From positions 46,016,388-46,080,387 of the forward strand of contig CM056738.1 in NCBI GenBank assembly GCA_029844215.1: a stretch of 64,000 nt of DNA, read 5' to 3'. The position numbers and the translations under genes are program-made. This DNA is from Przewalskia tangutica. Lineage: Eukaryota > Streptophyta > Magnoliopsida > Solanales > Solanaceae. Below the pieces are notes generated by a model. That model saw only the letters and a list, made by a program, of their open reading frames with translations, made no database searches and had not been told where the DNA came from. The number at the start of each line of letters is the position of its first letter. Position 1 is the first letter of the stretch. Positions 1 through 10,145 of the stretch are shown piece by piece.

Positions 1-5
1 ATTCT

Positions 6-884
6 ATGCTGCAAAGGATACATGAATGGGGCAAAAATATAGAAATTGAGAGCTTAGATATTAGTGAATTTGAAGGCGGAAAACTTCATGGTCCATCAGT
101 AACCAATCCAGAAGTATTCTCTCCTATTACTCCTCCTGAAGTGACCACAGTTGAAGACCATGACACTGACCACATGCCTCCTGGGAAGAACCCTCTTGAA
201 ACTCCCGGCAAGCAGAGGCTTAATCCGATAGCCATTGACACCCCTTATGCTACTAGGGTGGTCGATCCTATCACGGGTCAACTGAAAGACAAAGGGAACA
301 TTACGGAAGAGCAGGACAACCACGGCATCACTAGTACCTCCACAGTACCTGGAAATTTACTCAGGCAAGCCGGAAAAGGGAAAAAATCTGGGTCAGGAAT
401 TGCAATTGATGAAACTAAGCGTGATGGCATACTCGGGTCAAAACCGGGTCAGGGCGCGGGTCAGAGGTTCAGGGCGGGTCGGACGGGTGTCCATGGGTCT
501 AAGTACAATCCCGTTTTGCATGAATCAATATCAGTTGGGAGCATTGAAGAAACTCCTATTCCCAAGGAGTCTATCGCGGGTGCCAAGGTATCAAACTTTA
601 ATGTCGCGGGAACCAAAGAGCCTCCTCCTAATCCGGGTCGGGGCATGGGTCAGAATGCTAAGGCGGGTCAGGCGGGAGCCCATGAGACTATGAATATTCC
701 CATTATGCAAGAATCAAGGTCAGTTGGTAGGAACGAAGAGATCTCTATCCCCAAGGAGTCTAACATTAATGTCGCGGGCCGGCGTCACGCTTTAATCTTT
801 GCGGTACCAAGGAGCCATCTTCAACAACGGGTCAATGCACTGGTCAGAATACCAAGACGGGTCAGGCGGAAGTCCATGGGTTGA
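6..884 (+). pseudogene. LINE ORF1, 5' part, frameshifted (low-complexity N-terminal region)
   Basis: This reading frame of 292 codons has no recognisable domain. It is rich in Gly, Pro, Ser and Asn and holds an imperfect tandem repeat of about 190 bp. Each unit contains a peptide like NIPIMQES followed by IPKES and a NVAG motif; the matching nucleotide blocks lie near 561, 750 and 943. The third unit continues in the frame of the next entry, so the two frames were once one. The shift falls at about 776-800, where the repeat copy is several bases shorter than its neighbours. The last 30 or so codons before the stop at 882-884 are out of frame. The stop overlaps the ATG at 884 (TGATG), but that looks like a by-product of the frameshift rather than a designed coupling. 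Confidence 0.75.
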
Positions 885-2806
885 TGAATATTCCCGTTAT
901 GCAAAGACCAAGGTCAGTTGTGAGAAACGAAGTGACTTCTATTTCCAAGGAGCCTAGGTACTCTATGAACATTAATATCGCGGGAGCCAATATGACAGAC
1001 TTAAATGCCGCGGGAACCAATGAGTTATCTAACTTAATGGGACAACAACCTCTGAATTCTTTAAGTGTCACTAATGAATCCTTCCATACTTTAGCAAGTT
1101 TGCTTAGTGGAACCCATCACAGAACCCTCAACAACCCCTTCGCCTTTAATTCTACCTTGGGCACGGGTATAGTCAATAACAACACCCCTCTCTCATCCAA
1201 TACCTCTTCATTACTTCCTGAAATTCATAATACCTCACCCCTTCTATCCTCACTATCATCTACTCTTACCGGAATCCATAATAAATTCCCTACCCTCCCA
1301 AATGGCACGCGAATCCTCTCCCCCAAAGCGGGCCCAAGTTCTTTTCCATCTACCCATCCCCCTCTGTCTATACCTCCAGAAATACATTCTAATGACTTAC
1401 CCACAAATGCATCTTCAGAACAACATGAAACTCCACCCGTTGGTACAACATATAATACTTTACCCCCGAATCATGGCAAAGGTCCCATTCCTCCTAAGAA
1501 GACTTATGCTGGAGTCTTTGCGGGTACTAGGCTTGAAGCAAAGGGTATGAAGTTACAATTCATTGAACAACAAGGAGAGGAAGTTGAAATAGAAGCTGAG
1601 GACGAAGTTCCATTCATTGAAACATGGGGATATTGCCTAATAGGTTGCTTCACGGGTCCTTTCCCGGGAAGAGAGGCATTGAATACCATTGTGAAGGGAT
1701 GGGGAGTGAAGTGCCGTATTATACCATATGGCAAAGGATGGACTGTTTTCAAATTCATGACGGAGGAAGAACGCACAAATGTACTCCATGGTGGCCCTTA
1801 TATGGTCTTCGGGAAAACTATGATGCTTAAGCCTATTGATAAGGGAGTTCTAATAACAGATGATTTATTCATGGACATTCCAATTTGGGTCACCTTCCAT
1901 GACATTCCCCTTTCTATTTGGAGTGCAACGGGCCTTAGCAAGATTGCTTCACGTGTAGGAAAACCTCTATACACTGATCAATTTACTAAGGAAAGGTCAA
2001 AAATGAACTATGCAAGAGTATTAGTGGAAGTTGATGTTAGCAAAGAACCGGTAATGGAATTTGGTGTCAAACTCCCCGACAATAGAAGGTATACTCAAAG
2101 GGTGAACTATGAAAACTACCCGGACTTTTGCTATCATTGTGCGGCTTTTGGACACAATCACTTGAAGTGTAGAAAGCTGAGGGATGATGCCAACACTGAA
2201 GAAGCTCCTAAAAAACGCAATCCAGTGGTACCCCCTAGAAAAAAAGAAGTTTCTACTTGTCCGAATGCCAACAGAGGTACGGGTGGAACCAACCCTCCTA
2301 CCCCTTATCCACCACCTTCTCAACATCCCACAGATGATGGAAACTTGATGGATACTGAAGACAGTGAGCACACACCACCTCTTGTTCCCGTAAGTATGGG
2401 AAATATTACGCATGTTGCGGTTCCTCCGGTTATGGGTCATCATGGCTCATCAAGCTTGCGGGATTCTCAAGTAGGGTCCTCAAGACCTCAACCACATCCT
2501 GGCATTGCGCAACATGATAGGATGAGAAATGAGACAAGGCAGACTGATTCTGAAGGACCAATGAACCCGCAACCTTCATTTGATGGGGGAACCTACATGT
2601 GTGCTACGGAGGATTCTAATCTTGCTTCACGGTGCATTAATTTTGAACGCGGCGAACATAGCTTGGATGAGACACATGTTATGGCTTCCAACAACAAAGA
2701 AGAGGGATGGAAGGAAGTAATCTCAAAGAAAAACACGCCAAAAGGTAGTGGAAAGGCAAAGGCAGCAAAGCGCGGAGGTGCTAACAAAACCTCCTTTGTT
2801 TCCTAA
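884..2806 (+). CDS. LINE ORF1 protein, main part (DUF4283 + CCHC zinc knuckle)
   Basis: This is the nucleic-acid-binding ORF1 protein of plant L1 elements, thought to coat element RNA. The first 200 or so residues are Ser/Thr/Pro-rich. A DUF4283-type RNA-binding fold follows (about residues 205-340, with WGYCLIGCFTGPFPGR and the WVTFHDIPLSIWS stretch). Then comes a knuckle, CYHCAAFGHNHLKC (C-x2-C-x4-H-x4-C), near residue 415. The tail is long, polar and Pro-rich and ends in a Lys-rich segment. I start at ATG 884, but sequence homology of the repeats shows the real ORF1 began further upstream in the previous entry. The stop TAA at 2804-2806 overlaps the ORF2 start ATG at 2806-2808. Confidence 0.88.
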   Translation: MNIPVMQRPRSVVRNEVTSISKEPRYSMNINIAGANMTDLNAAGTNELSNLMGQQPLNSLSVTNESFHTLASLLSGTHHRTLNNPFAFNSTLGTGIVNNNTPLSSNTSSLLPEIHNTSPLLSSLSSTLTGIHNKFPTLPNGTRILSPKAGPSSFPSTHPPLSIPPEIHSNDLPTNASSEQHETPPVGTTYNTLPPNHGKGPIPPKKTYAGVFAGTRLEAKGMKLQFIEQQGEEVEIEAEDEVPFIETWGYCLIGCFTGPFPGREALNTIVKGWGVKCRIIPYGKGWTVFKFMTEEERTNVLHGGPYMVFGKTMMLKPIDKGVLITDDLFMDIPIWVTFHDIPLSIWSATGLSKIASRVGKPLYTDQFTKERSKMNYARVLVEVDVSKEPVMEFGVKLPDNRRYTQRVNYENYPDFCYHCAAFGHNHLKCRKLRDDANTEEAPKKRNPVVPPRKKEVSTCPNANRGTGGTNPPTPYPPPSQHPTDDGNLMDTEDSEHTPPLVPVSMGNITHVAVPPVMGHHGSSSLRDSQVGSSRPQPHPGIAQHDRMRNETRQTDSEGPMNPQPSFDGGTYMCATEDSNLASRCINFERGEHSLDETHVMASNNKEEGWKEVISKKNTPKGSGKAKAAKRGGANKTSFVS

Positions 2807-5800
2807 TGAAAGTACTTTGTTGGAATGTCTGTGGTCTTTGCGGACAAAGGGATAGGGCAGCCACGCAAACTCTTGTGTGTAGGCTCACAAAACAGCATGA
2901 TGTGGCAATGGTTTGTCTATTGGAAACTAAATTCTCTCGGACAAGGATAGAATCTTTTTCTACTCAAAGATTCAAAGCTTGGAATCTTTGCTCAAATTTG
3001 GAATTCATTGATGGCGGAAGAATGCTATTACTTTGGGATCCCTCCAGAGTTTTTTGTGAAGTGCTTGGAATGGATTCTCAACATATCCATGTCCAGGCTA
3101 GATGTAATATAACACAAGTGTCCTTCCTTGCCACATTTGTGTACCCCGTTTATAGCATCCCGGATAGAAGGAAGCTTTGGCATCACCTTACTCACTTGGG
3201 CATTGGCATTGTTAAGCCTTGGATGATTATGGGATATTTCAACACTTATTGCTACCCACATGATAAGGCGGGGGGTCCTCCTCTCACGCCTTATGCACTT
3301 AGGGATCTTGGAGAATTCGGGAATGCTCATGGACTAGAAGACACTCCTTCTTCCGGTTCCTTCTACACTTGGACGAATGGTTCTATTTGGTCTAAGCTTG
3401 ATAGATTAATGATGAATCAATATTGGAGTGATTTGACCCTAGAATGCACGGCCAATTACTTGCCTATGGAACCTGTCTCGGACCACTGTCCCGTGATAGC
3501 TACGGTTATTGCATCCTATAATGTTGGGAAACGGCCTTTCAAGTTCATGAATATGTGGCTCTCTCACCCCGCCTTCGAGAACATTTTGGCATCATGTTGG
3601 ATACAAGACATATTGGGAACTGCTCAATTCATTCTAGCCTCAAAATTGAAAGCCTTGAAGCAACCATTGCGGGAATTGAACATAAGTGATTTTGGCAGCA
3701 TTGAACAAAGAGCAAATGGGGCAAACATTGAGTTTAAGGAGGCTATCAATGCATATATGGAAGATCCCTTTGATGAGGAACTAAAAGCCAAGGTTAAGTC
3801 CTCAAGAGCTAAAGCAAACACCTTACTGGAAGCCGAGAGACACTTCATAAGGCAAAAATTGAGGCAGAAACACTTGATTGGAAGTGATAAATGCTCTAAA
3901 TACTTCCACAGCTTGATCAAGAGGAGTAATGTCAGAAACTCAATCAACTACCTTGTCAAGGCCAATGGCACTATCACAACATCTCCCGGGGAAGTTAGAG
4001 AATTGCTTGTGGAATTTTACAAGGACCTTTTAGGCACATCCCGATCCACTACCTACTTTGATCCCGAAGTGTTCAACTCTGGCCCAAAGCTAAGTGAAGA
4101 GGATGGATTACATATTTTGCATTTTATCTCCCCAAAGGAGATTTGGGAAGCTCTTTCCGATATAGGAAATGACAAGGCACCTGGCCCGGATGGTTTTTCG
4201 GCTGCCTTCTTCAAGAATAGATGGAGAGATGTGGGACAAGACGTAGTAAGAAGTGTTCAAGAATTCTTCTCATCCGGAGTTCTTTTGAAACAAGTGAATC
4301 ACACCATCATTACCCTCCTGCCCAAGACCGATCGGGATCCCAAGGTAAATGATTTTAGGCCTATTGGATTGACTAATGTGGTCTACAAGATCATAACAAA
4401 GATTTTAGCTAACAGAATGGCAATGGTTCTTCCTACTCTTGTTGACAAATCTCAAGGGGCTTTTGTGAAAGGAAGAAACATGATGGATAATGTCTTTGTT
4501 GCACAAGAGCTTGTGAGAGGTTTTAATAGAGCTAGAGTCTCACCAAGGTGTATGCTTATGGTGGATCTTCGAAAAGCATTTGATACGGTCTCTTGGAGCT
4601 TCCTTGAGTCGGTACTAAGAGGTCTCAAATTTCCGGACAGATTTGTAAGATGGATCATGGAATGTGTTAGCTCAACTTCTTTCTCTCTTTCAATCAACGG
4701 GGAGCTACATGGTTACTTCAAGGGTAAGCGAGGCCTAAGACAAGGTGATCCTATGTCTCCTTCGCTCTTTATCTTGTGCATGGAATACCTTTCAAGGATG
4801 CTAAAACTAAAGGCTGCGACAAGAGCTTTCTCCTATTATCCAAAGTGTAAGAGATTGGGCATTACTCACCTTGCATTCGCAGATGACCTTATGCTCTTTG
4901 CCAAAGGAGATGTATCTTCAGTTGGGATTCTTATGGAATGTCTTGAAGAGTTGGAGGCTGTCTCAGGATTAACTCTTAACCCATCTAAATCCTCCGTCTA
5001 CATAGCAGGGGTGCATGATACAGTTCGTGATTTGATCTTGTCCAGAGTAGGATTCGGCATTGGTAACTTTCCGGTACGGTACTTGGGGATCCCTTTGTCC
5101 CCAATTTCAGTCTCGGTGGATCAGTTTGCCCCATTCACTAGTGCAATATCGGATTACATTCAGAAATGGGGGCATCACTCGCTATCATATGCGGGAAAGC
5201 TGGAACTAATCAGGTCGGTCATTCAAGGTGTTGAGAGCTTTTGGTTCCGGGCACTTCCTATTCCCGCCTCAGTCCTCAACAAGGTACGGTCTGCATGCAT
5301 TCAGTTCTTATGGGGAGGTAAACCACCAAGAGTCGCTTGGGATGTCATTTGTTTGCCCCAATCTGAAGGAGGCTTGGGTCTTATGAACATCAAAGAATGG
5401 AATCATGGCTTGCTATCCCGGATCATTTGGCAAACTCACACTGAGGCGGATTCCTTATGGGTCCAATGGATCAATAGCTTCTATTTGAGGGGCCTATCTT
5501 TTTGGGATTATGAGGTACGTCCTAGGGACTCCCCCTTATTCAAAAAAATTTGTGGGATCCGTGACAAAAAAAATTCCATCTTTGGTAGCCAAGGCAACGC
5601 AATTGCCGGCTTGGAAAAGTGTTGTACCAACGGAAAATTTGATTCTAGCCTCGTGTATGATATCTTGCGCATTCCGCAAGATAAAAAGCTTTGGATGTCA
5701 CAAATTTGGAAAGGCTTCATTCCTCCTAAGTTCTCTTTCACAGTGTGGCTCACTTGTAGAAAGTGGTTAGCTACAAAAGACACTCTTTTCTATCTAAACT

Positions 5801-6165
5801 TGGAGGATAAGTCTTGCGGGTTCTGCAAGCGAGCTAATGAGACAAGGGAGCACCTCTTCTTTGCTTGCCCCTACACCCGCTTGATTTGGAAGAACATAAG
5901 GGAATGGTTGGGTATTAGAAGAGAAATGACAACAGTTGAAAGCTCTCTTAAGTGGATCAAGAAAGACCACCGCGGGACAAGCATCCGAGCCAAATCCATC
6001 TTGCTTGCCTTTTGCATAGTGGTCTATGAGATTTGGAAGACAAGAAATACATTGCTCTTTGAAGGCACAAGCTTACCGGAAGAAGAGGTCATTGCAAAGA
6101 TTAAAACAACATCTTATAGAGTTCTCTATGATTTAATCTCCTCTTGTAACGGCACCTTTGAGTGA
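2806..6165 (+). CDS. LINE ORF2 polyprotein: APE-like endonuclease + reverse transcriptase
   Basis: At 1119 aa this is the usual length for plant L1 ORF2. It nicks target DNA and copies the element RNA at the nick. Endonuclease (about residues 1-240): N7 in CWNVCG, E40 in LLETK and the SDHCPV motif are present. The usual GDFN motif reads GYFN, so the catalytic Asp is Tyr144 (codon 3235-3237). Reverse transcriptase (about 430-760): DFRPIGLTNVVYKII, VDLRKAFDTVSW, GLRQGDPMSPSLFIL and the active-site FADD at residues 691-694 are intact. The C-terminus has a zf-RVT-like segment, CGFCKRANETREHLFFAC (C-x2-C...H-x4-C), before the end. I see no RNase H domain. The start ATG overlaps the ORF1 stop by one base (TAATG), consistent with translation by reinitiation. 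Confidence 0.95.
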   Translation: MKVLCWNVCGLCGQRDRAATQTLVCRLTKQHDVAMVCLLETKFSRTRIESFSTQRFKAWNLCSNLEFIDGGRMLLLWDPSRVFCEVLGMDSQHIHVQARCNITQVSFLATFVYPVYSIPDRRKLWHHLTHLGIGIVKPWMIMGYFNTYCYPHDKAGGPPLTPYALRDLGEFGNAHGLEDTPSSGSFYTWTNGSIWSKLDRLMMNQYWSDLTLECTANYLPMEPVSDHCPVIATVIASYNVGKRPFKFMNMWLSHPAFENILASCWIQDILGTAQFILASKLKALKQPLRELNISDFGSIEQRANGANIEFKEAINAYMEDPFDEELKAKVKSSRAKANTLLEAERHFIRQKLRQKHLIGSDKCSKYFHSLIKRSNVRNSINYLVKANGTITTSPGEVRELLVEFYKDLLGTSRSTTYFDPEVFNSGPKLSEEDGLHILHFISPKEIWEALSDIGNDKAPGPDGFSAAFFKNRWRDVGQDVVRSVQEFFSSGVLLKQVNHTIITLLPKTDRDPKVNDFRPIGLTNVVYKIITKILANRMAMVLPTLVDKSQGAFVKGRNMMDNVFVAQELVRGFNRARVSPRCMLMVDLRKAFDTVSWSFLESVLRGLKFPDRFVRWIMECVSSTSFSLSINGELHGYFKGKRGLRQGDPMSPSLFILCMEYLSRMLKLKAATRAFSYYPKCKRLGITHLAFADDLMLFAKGDVSSVGILMECLEELEAVSGLTLNPSKSSVYIAGVHDTVRDLILSRVGFGIGNFPVRYLGIPLSPISVSVDQFAPFTSAISDYIQKWGHHSLSYAGKLELIRSVIQGVESFWFRALPIPASVLNKVRSACIQFLWGGKPPRVAWDVICLPQSEGGLGLMNIKEWNHGLLSRIIWQTHTEADSLWVQWINSFYLRGLSFWDYEVRPRDSPLFKKICGIRDKKNSIFGSQGNAIAGLEKCCTNGKFDSSLVYDILRIPQDKKLWMSQIWKGFIPPKFSFTVWLTCRKWLATKDTLFYLNLEDKSCGFCKRANETREHLFFACPYTRLIWKNIREWLGIRREMTTVESSLKWIKKDHRGTSIRAKSILLAFCIVVYEIWKTRNTLLFEGTSLPEEEVIAKIKTTSYRVLYDLISSCNGTFE

Positions 6166-6290
6166 CCGTCTCTCCCCTCCTCCGTTTCTTGTTTATATTA
6201 CGTTGAGGATTGAGAACTCACAATGACTGATTGTAGCCACTTTTCTTTCCGTTATTAGTAATAATATTTGCATTTACCTATAAAAAAAAA
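6166..6290 (+). other. LINE 3' UTR and poly(A) tail
   Basis: A non-coding stretch of about 116 bases follows the ORF2 stop and ends in A9 at 6282-6290. The AT-rich end just before the tail is typical of plant L1 3' ends. The base after the tail (6291) starts flanking DNA; a target duplication should begin there and match DNA left of the window. Confidence 0.85.
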
Positions 6291-7138
6291 CATCATCTTA
6301 AGTCATTTAATGTGAATTTTGTACCCCAGTCTCAATTCAAATAAAATTATTGACATCCCGACCATCTTAGGAAATGACCTACAATACCTCTAACTACGTC
6401 TCAGAATTTATCACAACAACTCACTTGGAGCGGACTTTAAGTCTACGACACTTCACGATACTTTCTCGCCCAAAGAGTCTATCCCGCGATGCTGGAAACA
6501 GAGACATACTATGGCCTGCTAATAACGGCTCCCCAATACTGTTTATCTAAAATAGGTTATCCTAATCTCATAGCGGTAAGTCATAGATTATCAATATTGT
6601 TATTTCTAATAAGAATCCTAACTTGTCGCCAAGCACTAGAAGTTGCTAGTGTGATTCAACTTAGGTAGTAACTACATCCCTTGAGAAGTCCTTGGTCGTT
6701 GCTTAAGTCTTTTACCTTGATTAAGCATTATAACTCATCAATAAGCTATCTTATAAGGCTACTGATATGGGCATCGCTATATTACTACCATCATACTCTA
6801 GAAGCATCGAACCTACAAGTTAAACAATCAAACACAGTCTCTACACCTAAGAACATATCACCACCCCTTATTTAACCAATGAAATACCAACATAGTGTCA
6901 ATATGACATCATAGCTTCTGATTCTCTAGCTCACATGTACACACGTCGTGTCATAATGGCGAATAGAAAAAATATCTCTACATATGCTCCGTAGACCATT
7001 CAATGATACTTAAAGAACTTTCTATATCTTTTATCTTAAAGGTGTCTAGCGACCCTCTTTGATAGCGTTTCAAAAGGGGAACTCAAAAATGAAAATTATA
7101 CCAATGAAGTATTAGCATCGGGACATCTAACATAGGAC
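6291..7138. other. Old intergenic or decayed repeat DNA, no gene
   Basis: No coding frame, RNA gene or terminal repeat is recognisable. Because the copia element at 7144 is an insertion, this stretch was once continuous with the DNA starting at 35065. It may belong to the same decayed minus-strand gypsy relic whose primer site is at 37100-37111, but I cannot align it by eye. Confidence 0.5.
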
Positions 7139-7143
7139 AAACA
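7139..7143. repeat. Target-site duplication AAACA (left) of the copia element
   Basis: The five bases AAACA lie just before the TG at 7144 and recur at 35060-35064 just after the CA that ends the right LTR. A 5-bp duplication is what Ty1/copia integrase makes. Confidence 0.9.
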
Positions 7144-8691
7144 TGTAGGGATTTGTTGGGTGTAAAACATACAAGTAAGGCACAGCGGAAGTTTAAAATT
7201 TTGAGTAAACTTACTTGCTCCAAAAAACGTTTCTGGTATGATTATGCGATAATTCAAATCTGCAAAGACATGAAAGAATCGTTTATGCTTTTAATGCGGT
7301 CTCTACTAAAAGGTGCGCACGCGATTTTCAATCCGGGTGCAAGCCTTGCTTCGGTATATTCCTTTGCCCAAGAAAGCTAGGAAATCTTGGCAGAGGTTTG
7401 AGAGAATTTTATTTCCTGAACTCTGAGTTCAGAAAGTGGAAAGTGAGTTATTATGAAATTATGGGTTAAGTGTCAAATATATAGTGGAGGAAACCCTAAA
7501 CCAAATCAGATTTGGATCAGGCTTCAAGACCTGACCCAAATCCAAATTGCAGTGGGTCAGTCGAACTGGGCCCACTGTTATGCGGCTCCTCTATTTATTT
7601 TCTGCACGTTTTAGTTCTAATTAAATCCAAGATTTAATTTTAACTTAATTAATTAATTTTCATCAAATGAAAATTATCTCATAATTTATTAAAAAATAAA
7701 ATATCTTGATTCAAAATCCGATATTTTACATTCTCTCAATATACCCTTAGACCGAAAAGACAATCGACTTAGTGTGACCCTTTAGGCCTTCACACATCGG
7801 CACTTGATCAAATCAAGGTTCACACGGAACTCCTACACGGTGTCGGTGACGGACCCAATATGTGAAGTACGTTTACAAGACTCAAGTAAACAGACTTCTA
7901 TGTGAGATGATAAATTTCTTTCATTCGCGACACACTCGATCAAGCTTAAGATTTGCCAAGTGTCTATCCAAATGGCTTGATCATTTTATCTCATCTATAT
8001 TAGTCGACAACTAGACCATATCCTAGATATGTCTCTTGCATTGGCCAATGACTTGGTCGACCTAACATCTCTGAGAAGCTGAGTGTTCTCTCGAAATTCC
8101 AATCGAGGAATGAATCTTATTCTTGGCTCAACTACCACCTTCAATCTACTTCATAATGCACCCAATATAAGCCGCGTCTCAACCTATAAGACATTTGAGC
8201 TTAGGACAGGATCAAAGTGCATTGCTCCGTAAACAAGGCGATATTGACCTCAAGTCTAAGGACCTCTATCTCCCACATGCTGATAATACTCTAGACATGT
8301 ATAACAAATAGTTTATCAGCAGGGTATGTCAATACTCCTCTAAGAGTATCCATGTGTCCATCACTAGCAACTATTGCTAGCAGTAAGTGAGATATACTAC
8401 ATTCTCTAAGAATGTGATGCAGACCACATGTCGACTTATAACATATCATTGATATCTCATTCTCAATGATCATTAGTCTAGGCTATTTTAAGAACTACAC
8501 TCTATCATTAATATCTCACACTATTAATGACAATGTAAGTTCAAGGGATGCACATTAATGAATAATATAAACAATCAAATAATAATTCAATAATTGCAAA
8601 TGCCAAATATATATTAATCTTATTAATAATATGAATGTGTTCAAGTACATCTGCTCCTAAAATGATTGTTTCTAGGACATACATACTTTCA
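7144..8691 (-). repeat. Copia 3' LTR (left, intact)
   Basis: This LTR of 1548 bp starts TGTAGGGATT and ends ACTTTCA on the + strand. The same sequence is found in pieces at 14828-15182, 24596-25010 and 34278-35059. The small open frames in it (for example 8291-8473) are not genes. Confidence 0.93.
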
Positions 8692-8703
8692 ATCTCCCAC
8701 TTG
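8692..8703 (-). promoter_or_regulatory. Copia polypurine tract
   Basis: On the minus strand the bases next to the LTR read AAGTGGGAGAT, a purine-rich tract that primes plus-strand DNA synthesis. It touches the end of the RNase H frame. Confidence 0.8.
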
Positions 8704-8705
8704 GC

Positions 8706-9617
8706 CTAGAGCCAATCACCAATGTATCTAATGCCCATGTTTTCGAAATGACCATTATGCTTGACTAAGCTTAATGGTTTAGTAAATGGGTCTGCTAGAT
8801 TATTTTCGGTGGGAATGTAGTCTATCTTTATTTCTTCTGTCTCCACCATCTCCCTGAGTATGTGGTATTTCCTTGGTACATGCTTGTTTCTATTCGTTGA
8901 TCTTGGTTCCTTAGCTTGAACAATCGCATCAGTGTTATCACAATAAATCATTATTGGACAACTGGTACTTGGAACAACCCCTAATTCCTTTAAGAACTCG
9001 GATATCGCGACAACTTCTTTACCAGCTTCCGATCCAGCAATGTACTCGGCTTCTGTTGTCGAATCGGCAGTTGTAGCTTGCTTGGAACTCTTCCAACTAA
9101 CTACTCCACCATTTAAAATGAAGGCATAACCAGACTGAGATTTGAAGTCATCAAGTTCTGTCTGGAAGCTAGCATCAGTGTACCCAGTAGCTACTAACTC
9201 TTCTTGTCCGCCATAGACTAAGAAGTATTCTTTAGTTCGTCTAAGATACTTAAGAATACTCTTGACTGCTTTCCAGTGTTCCTCCCCAGGATTCTGCTGG
9301 AATTTGCAAGTCATGCTAAGTGCATAGGCCACATCTGGCCTTGTACAGGTCATGTCATACATGATTGATCCTATAGCTGAAGCATATGGGATTCTCTTCA
9401 TGCGTTCAAGTTCTGCAACTGTGGAAGGACAATCCTTCCTTGACAACGTGATGCCTTGGCCCATAGGAAGATTCCCTTTCTTGGAATTTTCCATAGAGAA
9501 ACGTTTTAGCACTTTGTCTATGTATACGATCGTGATAAATTTCAACAATCTATTAGGTCTATCTCTGTAGATTCTAATTCCAAGAATGTAGCAGGCTTCA
9601 CCTAAGTCCTTCATCAT
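8706..9617 (-). pseudogene. Copia pol: end of reverse transcriptase and RNase H
   Basis: 303 codons, the C-terminal part of the copia polyprotein. It begins with the MKDLGEA stretch that closes the reverse transcriptase and holds the RT-to-RNase H link (MTCTRPDVAYAL). RNase H follows, with its acidic residues in GYTDAS, STTEAEYIA and IYCDN, and ends with NLADPFTKPL, which is typical of copia. It lies in the same frame as the piece upstream, from which it is parted only by the TGA at 9633-9635. Alone it has no proper start, so it is part of a broken pol. Confidence 0.92.
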
Positions 9618-9632
9618 GAAGGTTCCGGATAA

Positions 9633-10082
9633 TCATTCTTTGACTGATTGCATGAGAGTCTTATTGTCTCCCATTATCAATATGTCATCTACATATATAA
9701 CAATGAAGATAATGCTCTCATTTGTGCATTTACTATAAACGCACGGATCTTCCTTGCTTCTAACAAAGTCAAACGATTTGACTGCTTTGTCAAAACAAAT
9801 GTTCCAACTCCTTGAGGCTTGCTTAAGTCCATAAATGGACTTTTGTAGTTTGCATACTGCTTTGGGTTGAGTCTTAGATGTAAAACCCTCTGGATGTATC
9901 ATATACACCTCCTCAATTAGATTACCATTGAGGAAGGCAGTTTTAACATCCATTTGCCAAATATCATAATCATAGTATGCAGCTATTGCAAGAAAAATCC
10001 GAATGGACTTAATCTTTGCAACAGGCGAAAAGGTTTCATCATAATCGACCCCAGGCCGTTGATTATAACCTTTAGCCACCAA
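9633..10082 (-). pseudogene. Copia pol: reverse transcriptase core
   Basis: 150 codons with the classic copia RT blocks: VAKGYNQRPGVDYDETFSPV, QMDVKTAFLNGNL, KLQKSIYGLKQASRSW and the catalytic YVDDILI. It is in frame with the large piece upstream (10146-12188) across the TGA at 10146-10148, and in frame with the RNase H piece downstream across the TGA at 9633-9635, which stands where the family normally has a Trp codon. So pol here is broken by two point changes, not by rearrangement. Confidence 0.93.
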
Positions 10083-10145
10083 TCTTACTTTATAAGTCTG
10101 TATTTTGCCATATGCATCAATCTTCTTCTTGAAGATCCATTTGCA

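Larger units (their letters stand above)
1..6290 (+). mobile_element. L1-type LINE (non-LTR retrotransposon), 5' end outside window
   Basis: The element carries ORF1 (DUF4283-like plus CCHC knuckle), ORF2 (endonuclease, reverse transcriptase, zf-RVT-like C-terminus), a short 3' UTR and a run of nine A at 6282-6290. There are no LTRs. This order is the standard one for plant L1 elements. The window begins inside ORF1 or just upstream of it, so the 5' UTR and the left target duplication cannot be seen. ORF2 is uninterrupted, which suggests a fairly recent insertion, but ORF1 carries a frameshift and the endonuclease lacks one expected acidic residue. Confidence 0.93.

Noticed and set aside
881..886. 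TGATG overlap between the two ORF1 frames as a second reinitiation signal
   Set aside because: The 190-bp repeat continues across frames, so the first frame is simply shifted by a small deletion at 776-800.
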